Source: Symsagittifera roscoffensis
Lineage: Eukaryota > Xenacoelomorpha > Acoela > Convolutidae
Length of the DNA: 64,000 bases
Direction of reading: 5' to 3'
Assembly: GCF_963678635.1 (NCBI RefSeq)
Contig: NC_087067.1
Coordinates: 37,456,686 to 37,520,685, forward strand
The position numbers were made by a program, and so were the translations under genes. Of the stretch, positions 11,328-23,097 are shown piece by piece (within the stretch, counting starts at the first letter, position 1; each line of letters begins with the position of its first letter). The notes under the pieces are model-generated. The model had not been told where the DNA came from and ran no database searches. It saw only the letters and a list, made by a program, of their open reading frames with translations.

Positions 11328-11762
11328 GCGGAGATAGCAGATCCGGGGAGAAACATCGCCGCGGTTGCAAAAGGAGAAAGCAGTCATCGAAGGCGCAAAA
11401 AACGAAAGCATCGCGGCCAAAATGGTTGACACGATTTTTTGTATGTCAGGAAAAGGAATTCCTCTTCAAAAAAAAATAATTTAAGCTATTAAACTGATTG
11501 AAATAGATGTCGCGTAGCGTAGTGATAACTAATGAAGCCTGAAGCGAAAGGCTAGGGATATGGGCGTTTTTTTTCTAGAAGCGACAAAAACTTAGCATTT
11601 GAATCAAACTTAGTAATTTTAAAACAAATGACTTGATATTAAAACACAAGAGGCAAAGCTTTGCTTCGGAAAACTTGCGAGAGCACGACAAAAAGCAGCT
11701 CTATAGCATGCAATAATAGAAACCAGAAATAAGCCTCGAAATAGCAAAAACTCGGCTGCCTC

Positions 11763-11825
11763 TGAGATTTACCTGCGACCTAGTGATTAAGAGCCTCGCA
11801 CACTAACCCCTCAGCCACGTCACCT
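11763..11825 (-). repeat. tRNA-like SINE fragment
   Basis: On the minus strand GTGGCTGAGGGGTTAGTG resembles an A box and GGTCGCAGGTAAATCTC a degraded B box, about 30 nt apart. The sequence is too degraded to be a functional tRNA. Confidence 0.45.
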
Positions 11826-11950
11826 TTATTGGCTCTAAAAGCTAGCCGTCACAAATAAAGCAGAGAACAGATGCTATGCAATTTCCAACGCTGCAGTGAG
11901 TAAACAATGAATTTAAACACTTTCATTGTTGAAATTCAGCATTAATTTTT

Positions 11951-12010
11951 TCACACCGAGGAGAAGCTGGGCTTTGGCATTATTTCTATCGCTAGTGGTG
12001 CGAAGTTTTC
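11951..12010. repeat. Dispersed palindromic motif with internally inverted right half
   Basis: Shares AAATTCAGCATTAATTTTT and the GAAGCTG core with the copy at 10.68 kb, but the sequence after the core (GGCATTATTTCTATCGCTAG then TGGTGCGAAGTT) is the reverse complement of what follows there. Confidence 0.7.
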
Positions 12011-12102
12011 AAGCGAGATGAAATTCGCCGTTGGAGCAAAGATAGCACTTCAATACTTCTGGGTAATCTCTCTTACAAGCAGCTAAAAATAGGAGCTTAG
12101 GA

Positions 12103-12470
12103 ATGGTGTTGATATGATTGCTGTAATGGTTGTTTAAGTCAGGATCGAAAAGTGATCACAGCGTAATAGTTCATCTCGTCAGGAGACGGGATTCATTTCT
12201 AGAAGCAACCATTGCAATCATTGTACCAAACACGAGAACATCTGAGAGCATAAAAAAACCATGAAACCCGAGTCTAAGTGCCCAGATTAAGTAAAAAGTA
12301 TCTTTCAATTTTGATTTTTTCCAACTTGCGAAGTAAATCTATGGTCTTTTCAGGTCAGAGCCTTCATTTTCCAAACATACTGAAATTAGTCATAATTGTT
12401 ATTTAAAAATGTCTAAATAAACGCTGTTTTAATTTAGGCTATTTCTTCGTCGTTTTTTATGAGGATAAAG
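12103..12470 (+). repeat. Direct repeat, copy B, abutting the 256-bp satellite
   Basis: Partner of 9,784-10,148 in the same orientation. It ends where the first satellite monomer begins. Confidence 0.85.
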
Positions 12471-15400
12471 TCAAAATGTCGGAATGACTACCTATTAAAA
12501 CAACGGATGTCTAAATCCAAAAATAAGCATTATGCAAAGCAACCGAGTTCCAACCCGAATACAAATTACAATTGAACAATCGGGACTAGGTCTTTTACTT
12601 TACTGATCTTATAGCAGATCTACCACTTACCAGATCAAAATACTCATTCAACAGAGGTGAAGCTGAGCTTCGTACCACTTGCAATACAAATATGAAGGCT
12701 TACCTGAAGCAACCGGGTGGTCGGAATGACTACCTATTAAAACAAAGGATGTCTGAGCCAACGGATGTCTAAATCCAGAAATTAGCAACTTGCACAGCAA
12801 CCGGCTGTCCACCCGACTACAAATTACAATTGAAAAATCGTGATTAGGTCTTTTACTTTACTGATCTTATACCAGACCAACCATTTACCAGATCAAAAAA
12901 TACACTCATTCAACAGAGGCGAAGCTGAGCTTCGCACCACCTGTGAAACAAAAATGAATGACTACCTGAAGCAAATGGGTAGTCTACCGGGTAGTCAAAA
13001 TGACTACCTATGGAAACAACGGATGTCTAAACTAGAAAAATAGCAACTTGCACAGCAACCGGCTGTCCACTCGAACACAAACTGCAATTGAATAATCGGG
13101 ACTAGGTCTTTTACTTTAAAGATCCTATACCAGACCGACCTTTTACCAGATTAAAATACACTCATTCAACAGTGGCGAAGTTCAGCTTCCCACCACTTGC
13201 GATACAAAAATGAATGACTACCTGAAGCAACTAGGTAGTCTACCGGGTAGTCAGAATGACTACCTATTGAAACAACGGATGTCTAAACTAAAAAATTAGC
13301 AACTTGCACAGCAACCGGCTGTCCACCCGAACACAAACTACAATTGAATAATTGGGACTAGGTCTTTTACTTAACTGATCCTATACCAGACCGAGCTTTA
13401 ACCAGATCAAAATACACTCATTCAACAGAGGCGGAGTTGAGCTTCGCACCACTTGCGATACAAAAACGAATGACTACCTGAAGCAACTGGGTAGTCTACC
13501 GGGTAGTCAGAATGACTACCTATTGAAACAACGGATGTCTAAACTAAAAAATTAGCAACCTGCACAGCAACCGGCTGACCACCTGAACACAAATACAATT
13601 GATTAATCGGGACCATGTCTTTTACTTCACTGATCCTATACCAGACCGACCTTTTACCAGATCAAAATACACTCATTCAACAGATGCAAAGTTGAGCTTC
13701 GCATCACTTTCGATACAAATATGAATGACTACCTGAAGCAACCGGGTAGTCGGAATGACTACCTATTAAAACAACGGATATCTTTAACAACATATGTCTA
13801 AATCGAAAAATTAGCAACTTGCACAGCAACCGGCTGTACACTCGAACACAAACTGCAATTGAATAATCGGGACAGGTCTTTTACTTTAAAGATCCTATAC
13901 AAGACCGACCTTTTACCAGATTAAAATACACTCATTCAACAGAAGCGAAGTTGAGCTTCCCACCACTTGCGATACAAAAATGAATGACTACCTGAAGCAA
14001 CTGGGTAGTCTACCGGGTAGTCAGAATGACTACCTATTGAAACAACGGATGCCTAAACTAAAAAATTAGCAACCTGCACAGCAACCGGCTGACCACCTGA
14101 AAACAAATACAATTGATTAATCGGGACCATGTCTTTTACTTCACTGATCATATACCAGACCGACCTTTTACCAGATCAAAATACACTCATTCAACAGATG
14201 CAAAGTTGAGCTTCGCATCACTTTCGATACAAATATGAATGACTACCTGAAGCAACCGGGTAGTCGGAATGACACCTATTAAAACAACGGATATCTTAAA
14301 CAACATATGTCTAAATCGAAAAATTAGCAACTTGCACAGCAACCGGCTGTCCACCCGAACACAAACTACAATTGAATAATCGGGACTAGGTCTTTTACTT
14401 AACTGATTCTATACCAGACCGAGCTTTAACCAGATCAAAATACACTCATTCAACAGAGGCGGAGTTGAGCTTCGCACCACTTGCGATACAAAAACGAATG
14501 ACTACCTGAAGCAACTGGGTAGTCTACCGGGTAGTCAGAATGACTACCTATTGAAACAACGGATGTCTAAACTAAAAAATTAGCAACCTGCACAGCAACC
14601 GGCTGACCACCTGAACACAAATACAATTGATTAATCGGGACCATGTCTTTTACTTCACTGATCATATACCAGACCGACCTTTTACCAGATCAAAATACAC
14701 TCATTCAACAGATGCAAAGTTGAGCTTCGCATCACTTTCGATACAAATATGAATGACTACCTGAAGCAACCGGGTAGTCGGAATGACTACCTATTAAAAC
14801 AACGGATATCTTTAACAACATATGTCTAAATCGAAAAATTAGCAACTTGCACAGCAACCGGCTGTACACTCGAACACAAACTGCAATTGAATAATCGGGA
14901 CAGGTCTTTTACTTTAAAGATCCTATACAAGACCGACCTTTTACCAGATTAAAATACACTCATTCAACAGAAGCGAAGTTGAGCTTCCCACCACTTGCGA
15001 TACAAAAATGAATGACTACCTGAAGCAACTGGGTAGTCTACCGGGTAGTCAGAATGACTACCTATTGAAACAACGGATGCCTAAACTAAAAAATTAGCAA
15101 CCTGCACAGCAACCGGCTGACCACCTGAAAACAAATACAATTGATTAATCGGGACCATGTCTTTTACTTCACTGATCCTATACCAGACCGACCTTTTACC
15201 CGATCAAAATACACTCATTCAACAGATGCAAAGTTGAGCTTCGCATCACTTTCGATACAAATATGAATGACTACCTGAAGCAACCGGGTAGTCGGAATGA
15301 CACCTATTAAAACAACGGATATCTTAAACAACATATGTCTAAATCGAAAAATTAGCAACTTGCACAGCAACCGGCTGTCCACCCGAACACAAACTACAAT

Positions 15401-16230
15401 TGAATAATCGGGACTAGGTCTTTTACTTAACTGATCCTATACCAGACCGAGCTTTTACCAGATCAAAATACGCTCATTCAACAGAGGCGGAGTTGAGCTT
15501 CGCACCACTTGCGATACAAAAACGAATGACTATCTCAAGCAACTGGGTAGTCTACCGGGTAGTCAGAATGACTACCTATTGAAACAACGGATGTCTAAAC
15601 TAAAAAATTAGCAACTTGCACAGCAACCGGCTGTCCACCCGAACACAAACTACAATTGAATAATTGGGACTAGGTCTTTTACTTAACTGATCCTATACCA
15701 GACCGAGCTTTTACCAGATCAAAATACACTCATTCAACAGAGGCGGAGTTGAGCTTCGCACCACTTGCGATACAAAAACGAATGACTATCTGAAGCAACT
15801 GGGTAGTCTACCGGGTAGTCAGAATGACTACCTATTGAAACAACGGATGTCTAAACTAAAAAATTAGCAACTTGCACAGCAACCGGCTGTCCACCCGAAC
15901 ACAAACTACAATTGAATAATTGGGACTAGGTCTTTTACTTTACTGATCCTATACCAGACCGACCTTTTACCAGATCAAAATATATTCATTCAACAGAGGC
16001 GAAGCTGAGCTTCGCCTGACTTGCGATACAAATATAAATGACTACTTTCAGGAAATGCGTAGGCTACCGGGTAGTCAGAATGACTACCAATTAAAACAAC
16101 GGATAACTAAATTAATTTAAAAAATTAGCAATTTGCACAGCAACCGGCTATCCATCCGAATACAAATTACAATTGAATAATCGGGACTAGGTCTTTTACT
16201 TTACTGATCTTATACCAGACCGACCTTTTA
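12470..16230 (+). repeat. 256-bp satellite array with ~1,027-bp higher-order repeat
   Basis: About 15 head-to-tail monomers can be counted by CAGCAACCGGCTG; typical spacing is 256 bp (15,623 to 15,879). Variants GGCTGACCACCTGAAC and GGCTGTACACTCGAAC recur every 1,026-1,028 bp between 13.5 and 15.6 kb, a four-monomer higher-order unit present about twice. Each monomer contains the palindrome GCGAAGCTGAGCTTCGC or a variant, and the hairpin GGTAGTCA-GAA-TGACTACC (for example 15,558-15,576). The first and last monomers are the most diverged. Confidence 0.92.
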
Positions 16231-16242
16231 CGTTAATACATA

Positions 16243-16293
16243 GGGTGCGGACCGGATACTCTATAGCCTATCTTGATATGGGGGTCCGCACCC
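16243..16293. repeat. Inverted repeat next to the satellite end
   Basis: Perfect 11-bp arms GGGTGCGGACC and GGTCCGCACCC with a 29-nt loop, about 10 bp after the last satellite monomer. Confidence 0.75.
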
Positions 16294-16326
16294 CCAGACA
16301 ATTTTACCGCGATATATACTACTGCT

Positions 16327-17622
16327 GGAGCTAGATGCATTAATCAATGGAACTTAATGTCTGTTGCCGCAGCTCTTTGCGTTTTGAAATACGATTGCTC
16401 TCCGAACGCGAGCGTTTGGTCCTTTGTAAATTTTTGATGCATTATCAAAGTAACTTGTTGAGAACTTTTTAACAAAATGTCTTGAGCGCTTCAAGGTTTC
16501 TTACTGTAGCTATGTTTTTTTAACTTATTCCACATGAATAATCTAATTGGTTCACAGTAAATCGCTCCTTTATTTTACATAGTTTCATATTTACATTATC
16601 ATAGTCTTACAAAAACTGAATTCTTCAAGAAAAATGTTAGAACAGAACATGAGTCAGAGTATCAATCGAGAGATAAGTTTTAGTTCACAAAAAATAACCC
16701 AATACATTAAACAAATTGGTTATCAGTGCAAGCCAAGCCATTGGATTGGCTTCTTCTTCTTCTTCTTTATCGTCTTCAACATTAGCGCTTTGGGTCAAAT
16801 GTTTGCAGCTTGAGAGAGCTAACACAAGTTAAATCGCAAGTAGTAGATAACCAGTAATATTGCAATGCGTCGTGGATTCTAATCGGGAAACCTTCCTAAG
16901 GGTGGGTCCCTATATTTAAAGAAAATCCTAACATAAGGGTCTCTAACTTTTGCAAGGACTTAGCCCTTAGGATTTTGCAGAAAGCATGTAGTCCCCGACC
17001 CTGAACGATATGACCACAACCAAACGACTAATGGCTGCAAATTTGCGACAAGTAAGCAAAACAATTTTAATTTCTCTCATCTTGCAATATACGCGCAATT
17101 ATGAGCGCAGGAACGCCAAATAGGATAGTGCAATGATATGACATCAAGTTGAAAATTGGTAAGATTTTAAGAACACGAAAAAGCTTGTTTGTAGATTAAT
17201 CTTTGATGAACCCAAAATTCTGTGCGTCTCTCTGAAAAACCATGTGAAGGAATGTGAAAAACAATAATATAGTTATTTTGATAACTGAAATTTTTCTTTC
17301 AAATCTGAAATTAGCTGGAGCTAAATGCATTAATCGATGAAACTTAAATGTCTGTTACTGCAATTTTTTGCGTTACGAAATACTTTACGAGAGCGTTTGG
17401 TCCTTTGTAAATTTTGATGCAAAATAAGAGTGACTTGCTGTGAGAGCTTTTTTAACAAATTGTCTTCAGCTCTTCAAAATGTCTTACTGTAGCTATGTTT
17501 TTTTACTTATTCCACCTTGAATAAATAAAGTTTACAGTAAATCGTTCCTTTTTTTCACGTAGTTTCATTTTTTTTACCTAAACACAGTCTTACAAAAATT
17601 AAATTCTGGAAGAAAAACTTTG
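16327..17622 (+). repeat. Two direct copies of a ~310-bp repeat, 985 bp apart
   Basis: Copies at 16,327-16,637 and 17,312-17,622 share GCTGGAGCTA.ATGCATTAAT, GCGTTTGGTCCTTTGTAAAT and CTTACTGTAGCTATG. The intervening 670 bp holds no recognised feature. Confidence 0.85.
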
Positions 17623-17779
17623 TACGGATGAGCTGGGAGTCCTTTAAATTCAAAAAAAAATAAAAAAAAAACAACAATTTTTGATACTTCGATTTTGTAA
17701 GCTCACAAGGACTAAATGAAGAGATTCAAATGATCCTTCAGTACCAAAACAGGGTTATGAAACATGCTTAAAGACAATT

Positions 17780-19270
17780 TCAACAAATTTTTAAGAAAAT
17801 AATTATCTGTGCCGTAAAATGAAAAAATAACTTCGAACAAAAAAAAAGTCTGATGGTGATTTTGATTTTCGAAGCTCCCATATACTTACAGCAATTATCC
17901 GTTGAAAAATTTTCAGTCAAAATTTTGACGGTTATTTTAATTGTAGACAATAAAACAATCTTTTGACATAATGAAAAAAAAATTGTTTTTAGCACAGCAA
18001 AATTTTCTTTCGTCGAAAGATTGTTTTATTGTCTAAAAGACATAGTCATATTTCAAGAAATTTTGAAAAATGGTCAAAAAGAGGGCGTTACTCTGCCCGA
18101 ATTTCTAGAGAATTTAAGGGATTTTTTTCGCGAGGTGAATGAGGCGTTAATTAATTTCTAAAAAACTTAATTTTTTCTTTTTGCTATTTGGTTTCATAAA
18201 TATTATATTTATCACTTATTCATAACTCATTGATGTGCTTTTCTTTTGTGTAATCTGTGGGGTACGCTCCTAGTGTATTTGAAGAAAACCCTTTGCGTAT
18301 CCTCACTTAACAATCCTGGGTAAACTGTTGATTCATTTATTATGTGATAAAAATATACTTTTTGTTTAATGTAATAGTGTATCTGATTGTTAAGTGAAAT
18401 TAATTCTTCTTTATTGTTTTATTGTCAACAAATAAAGTAACCATGAAAACAAATAAATACTTCAGGTTTGTGGGAGCTTAGAAAACCAAAATCTTCAAAC
18501 GAAGAAGGTTTTATGAAAAAAATTGTATTCAGCACAGCAAAAATTTTCTAAAAAATTTTTTGTTTGAAGATTTTGGTTTTCTAAGCTCCCATAAACCCGA
18601 AGTATTTATTTGTTTGAGTTTTTATCACCAAGCTTGTGACGTTTACTTTGATTGCAGAAATCAAAAACAAGCTTTCATCCAGAGAACTTTTTTGCTGTGC
18701 TGAAGATAAAATTATTTTATTTCTAGAAAAAAGTTTATGGTGATTTAGATTTTTTAAGCTCACATGTACCCAGAAAAAATTATTCGCTCGAGTATTTACC
18801 ATCAATATTGTGATTTTTATTTGGCTGCAGACAATTAAAACAGGCCTTGGTTTTAAGAATACATTTGCTGGGCTGAAGAAGGTAAAATTACTTAAATTCA
18901 AAAAAAAACTTTGTTTTTTTTCTTCGTGATTTTGGTTTTCTAAGCTCCCATATGCCTGAAATATTTATTCGTTTGAGTATCTTTATTTTTATTTTAAAAC
19001 TTTGTTTTTGATTGCAGATATAAAAGACGTGCTTTCATTTGAAGATAATTTTTGCCGCGCTGAAGATTGTAAAAATTTAAGTCGAACGACTTTTTTTTGC
19101 CGCGCTGAAGATTGTAAAAAATTAAGTCGAACTATTTTTTATCAAAATTATGCAGATTTCGATATTGATTGCAGAAAAAAACGCAATCTAACGAGACGGG
19201 AAATTTTTTGCTTTCTGAAATATGCAACAGATTATTTCTTGAAAAAAATTGAGATTTCGAGTTTTTAAGT
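17780..19270. repeat. Diverged ~170-190-bp repeats with an embedded inverted repeat
   Basis: The words TTTTCTAAGCTCCCATA and AGCACAGCAAA / GCTGTGCTGAAGAT recur at about 17.87, 18.58, 18.75 and 18.94 kb. Left arm 18,447-18,504 and right arm 18,558-18,616 form a ~57-bp inverted repeat (AAATAAATACTTC..GTTT / AAAC..GAAGTATTTATTT). A 46-bp tandem duplication (CGCGCTGAAGATTGTAAAAA) lies near 19,055-19,130. Confidence 0.75.
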
Positions 19271-19349
19271 TCTGTGAAGATAATGCTCCGAACTATACAA
19301 ACAACTTACATCACAATGTGAGCAATGGTTCAAAGATGATATTTTCAGA

Positions 19350-19425
19350 TACAATTATATTGGACTAATTCTGATATGACTAATTCTGATTTTGGACTAA
19401 TTCTGACTATCTTGGACTAATTCTG
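19350..19425 (+). repeat. Orphan cluster of GGACTAATTCTGA repeats
   Basis: Four copies, three complete and one shortened, spaced irregularly within 75 bp. The style matches the MULE end clusters at 7.86 and 20.24 kb. No partner cluster was seen. Confidence 0.6.
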
Positions 19426-19778
19426 AGAAAAAGAACTGTTTTGAACTGTTTTTGAGTTTCTCAAGTTAATTCTCATTAAATCTTGAGTCATTTCAGCGTT
19501 TTCCGAATCATAACTATAAAAGATAATTGATATTTGAACCCATTTTTTTGTGCAAAATATTCAAATTTCACATCATTTTTGGTGTTTAACTATATACGTA
19601 ATGCATTGGTGTTTTTATGTGCAAAGGAACTAAAAACATCAACTAAGAGTTTCTGAGCTCAGTTTAAATGTGTAAACCCAACAGTGAACAAAAACATAGG
19701 TTTTGAGGTTAATTCGTAATTTGGTGTTTTTGGTGATTTCTGGGTTTTTTGGGAAAATTGAGGTTAGTCCCAACCATG

Positions 19779-19868
19779 CGTCTTTTCCGATAGGTCTTCG
19801 AGTCTTTTCGATGTATGCGGTCCCCTTCTGCCGAGTCTTTTCCGATATCGCTACATCGGAAAAGACTC
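19779..19868. repeat. CTTTTCCGAT repeats with a perfect 14-bp hairpin
   Basis: GAGTCTTTTCCGAT (19,833-19,846), 8-nt loop, ATCGGAAAAGACTC (19,855-19,868). Related words at about 19,783 and 19,801. Opposing open frames here are by-products of the symmetry. Confidence 0.75.
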
Positions 19869-20233
19869 CCAGATTATGGCCAAAAACGAAACTTTCAGGA
19901 ACTAAGAAACGTTTTCGCTTCCCACAATAAAACAAGCTAGTTAACTTAACTTGAACGAGTAAATCTATTTGAAGGTTGTCTTTTTGAATAATTTTAACTT
20001 TTTTGTAGCGAGTTCAAGCTCTTTAAGTTCTTTAAAGTAATATTTATTCTCATTGAGCAAGTTGGATCTTAAAATTTAATGTTTGAACAAATAATGAAAT
20101 TTGCGCCAAAATTATCCACCAGCATCTATAGAATAATCACCCCCAATTAGAGCGGGAACATTTTATTTAGAATAAAATCTTCAGATCTCGCCATTAAAAT
20201 TTGACTTGAGGAAAACGTTGATGTTGATGGACT

Positions 20234-22537
20234 GGTGTCAGGACGATTTGCCCCAAGTCAATTAGCCCTATGCCAACTTGTCCTATACTAACTTGCCCTA
20301 CATGGTAACTTGTCCTATGCCAAATTGCCCCACAAGACATTTTGTCCTATGACGTGTTGTCCCATACTTAACACTTTTATTTGATTCTTTGATGTTCAAA
20401 TTGAGGACCAGCAAGGGCTAATGTAAACAGGACTCGTTTTGAGATAACAAAAGACTAACCGAAAATTATTGAAGCTGATCCTATAAAACCATAGCTTTTG
20501 GTAATAACACACCAAAATTTGACAATAATCCACAATTAGCGCCATTGAAACAAACTGAAACCAGGCTATTATTTCATTTTGCTTCATTGTTTACCATTTT
20601 GTTCCTAAAAATCCAACATAAATAAAATACTATGAGTCAACTTACGTGGGGAATATCTCAACGAATTAAACGAACGCTCATTATTGACGGACACGATTTC
20701 ACAAAAAATCAAACGACAAAAACTACTGAGCACTGGAGATGCGCAAGATACAGTTTACACAAATGCCGCATGCTCGCCGTCACAGCAGGAGATGAACTCG
20801 TATCAACAAAAAATGAACACAGCCACGATGTTAGACCTGGGAAAATTGAGGCAAACCAGATCATGCATCAAATGAAAAGAGAGGCCAGGCAGCGAATTGT
20901 ACCTGTCAATAGTAGTATAATTGCCACTTGTCTCCAGGAAGTAACAGATGAGAAAGCAGTTCAATTATCCTTGCCCCGTCGTGCAGCAGTACACAGAACT
21001 CTTAACCGCCAGAAACAGAACTTGGTCCCGTCCTTGCCAATCATTAAAGACAGACATTTCTTAATTCCGACGGAATATTCCGATTTCTGTTTATGCTCTA
21101 CTGCCAAACAAAACCGAACAGACGTATTCAAAATTCCTGAAAGCCATCGCCTCTGTCTCTGATAACGCGCAACCATCCAGGAATCTTCTAGGTTTTGAAC
21201 GAGCTGCCGTAAACGCTTTTACAAGTGCGTTTCCAGAGTCTTCAATCAAAGGCTCTTACTTTCACCTCTGCCAGGCCTTTTTACGCAAAGTTAACGAGCT
21301 GGGTTTGAAGAAAGCCTATGAAAACAACTGCGAGCTGAGCTTAGCTCTGCGTTTAATACCCGCTCTGTTTTGTTTCAACTGATTTTGCGAAACAATCGTT
21401 CGAGAGCGTCATTGAAGATATTGAGCATGTGGTGGACCGGTTAAATCTTGAGCAAAGCCTGTCAGATAAAATTGACGAACTTGCCTCATACTTTCAGAGA
21501 AGTTATATAAAAGGCGAAACAATAGGGCAAAACAGCAGCCAACGGTTATTCCCAGAGTCTCTAGAACCATTCCCAAGAAACAGCAGGCTTGATATGAACG
21601 ACAAAACGCCGTTGAAGGTTGGCATCTCGGAGTGACAGCACTAATTCAAGGGAGCCACCCAAGCCTCCAGACTTTCCTGAATAAGATTCAAATGGACTCA
21701 ACTAATCAGAAATTCAACATTTTGAAGGCTATGGGGGGAACGCAGAATCAAGGGTGGAAGAAATATCGGGATATTCATGCAAAAACCCAAAACATTTCTA
21801 GTAATTTCAACAAAGACCATGTTGTTGACTATTTATATGCACTAGCTCATTTAACTCTTTTAGGGGCGAGGCAGTACCTGCGGTTTTCAATTTCATCAAT
21901 TTTGTGCTAAAATTTTTCGACTTCTTCAAGTTTTGAACTCTGGACTTCTTGATTAAGAGTGTTGTGCACTATTAACTATGCTATGGGAGCTTACAAGATC
22001 AGCAATCAATCTTTCGAAATGTTTAACGACATGAAAATTGCATTGAAGTTTTGCCGCTTTCATTTTGTTCATGCATGCTTTGAACTCATTTTGATTCAGC
22101 TCGTTTTAATGATTCCGCATTTTGTTTCAAGCTTAATTGTTCAACAAAAAAAATCTTTCATCCTGATGCCGAAATTATGTTCTACGAGGATATCAAAAAA
22201 TCTGGGTCAAGTTTTGGCTCTTTTTCTTTTCCCCCCACCTGCAAAGTTTTATAATTCAAATTACTGTTCACGTTGTCCAATTGCTATAAAAATTGACATG
22301 CAGACTACTTAGGCCATGGCAAACATATTTGATCTTCATAATCAATCTTGTAAAACCACCCCCTACACCACAAAATTGATGCCTGTGTGAGATGGGGGGA
22401 AAAGGAAAAAGAGCCCAAGTTTCAATTTTTTCATCATCTGGGACAAGATGGCATTGCACAAGTTGTCATCTGGGGCAAGTTGGAATCGGACAAGTTGGGC
22501 TGGGACAAGTTGACTTGGGGCAAATTGACATGTAACC
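20234..22537 (+). mobile_element. MULE (Mutator-like) DNA transposon with repeat-cluster ends, decayed
   Basis: The 8-bp direct repeat GATGGACT at 20,226-20,233 and 22,538-22,545 flanks ends that align inversely over 28 positions: both start GG and share TTTGCCCCAAGTCAA. Each end is a cluster of short degenerate repeats of the type GGGACAAGTTG, on opposite strands (20,245-20,370 and 22,438-22,530). The interior (20,632-21,910, plus strand) encodes a broken FLYWCH-MULE transposase. A terminal duplication of 8-10 bp is characteristic of MULEs. Confidence 0.82.
20632..21910 (+). pseudogene. FLYWCH-MULE transposase remnant
   Basis: The first frame (20,632-21,162, 176 aa) starts at ATG with a FLYWCH-type zinc finger: HWRCARYSLHKC, then TKNEHSHD (Cys-Cys-His-x-His). 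Past its stop, at about 21,163-21,330, the same strand encodes NLLGFERAAVNAF and SYFHLCQAFLRKVNELGL, the MULE catalytic core around the second acidic residue and the conserved C/F-H motif. Frames at 21,429-21,635 and 21,632-21,910 continue with the C-terminal region (IQGSHPSLQTFLNKIQ). At least three stops or frame changes separate the parts and the expected first-Asp segment (DGTF-like) is not evident, so it is not functional. Confidence 0.8.
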
Positions 22538-22545
22538 GATGGACT

Positions 22546-23097
22546 ATATTATTGGTGAGATGAATGGTTTTAGAGTGACTGCTGTGATGATTCGCAGTAA
22601 ACTTTAAAATGAGATCATTCCCAGCGCCCTGGTGCGAGTTCATAATAATAACAACAATAACTATTAATTGGAAAATGATGTTGTCTCAATCGATGCAGTT
22701 TATCTAGAATCCCGCTTTAACCATACCATGGTGCTTGTTTCACTTCTGGAGGCTTCATGGAAAACTAGATAGTATAGATCCAAAAAAACTTAAGCTAAAC
22801 AGGTGTAACCTATTCCTATTTATAGAAAAAAAAAACAGGCTGATAAATGCGCTAAGTGGTCAGATTTATATTTCAATTTATAAGGCAACCCTGCTGAAGT
22901 AGTTATTTGAGAAGCAAACGTCATCCAATGGAATGGAAACCTATAGCTTACTATTCAATTAAATAGGACTTCTATATTCAGATGAATAGCTCTAAACAGA
23001 GATAATAAATTATTCTATTAATTCAAAGCATAAATATTTTACAAATTACATTTGCACTTATAATAATAAAATTATATCTGCGATTGAAGAGATGTGC
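22546..23097 (-). other. Spacer and presumptive 3' UTR of the Fe65 gene
   Basis: AT-rich; no canonical AATAAA found on the minus strand near the stop codon. No other feature seen. Confidence 0.5.

Noticed and set aside
11763-11825. Functional tRNA gene
   Set aside because: A- and B-box-like words are present but the arms do not pair into a full cloverleaf, and the B box is degraded.
12470-16230. CRISPR-like array
   Set aside because: Monomers are 256 bp and contiguous, without unique spacers, in a eukaryotic genome; this is a satellite.
19639-19935. Opposing 98- and 75-codon frames
   Set aside because: Produced by the inverted repeat and the CTTTTCCGAT words; no recognisable domain.
22434-22643. 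69-codon frame at the right MULE end
   Set aside because: It translates the short terminal words; no independent support.
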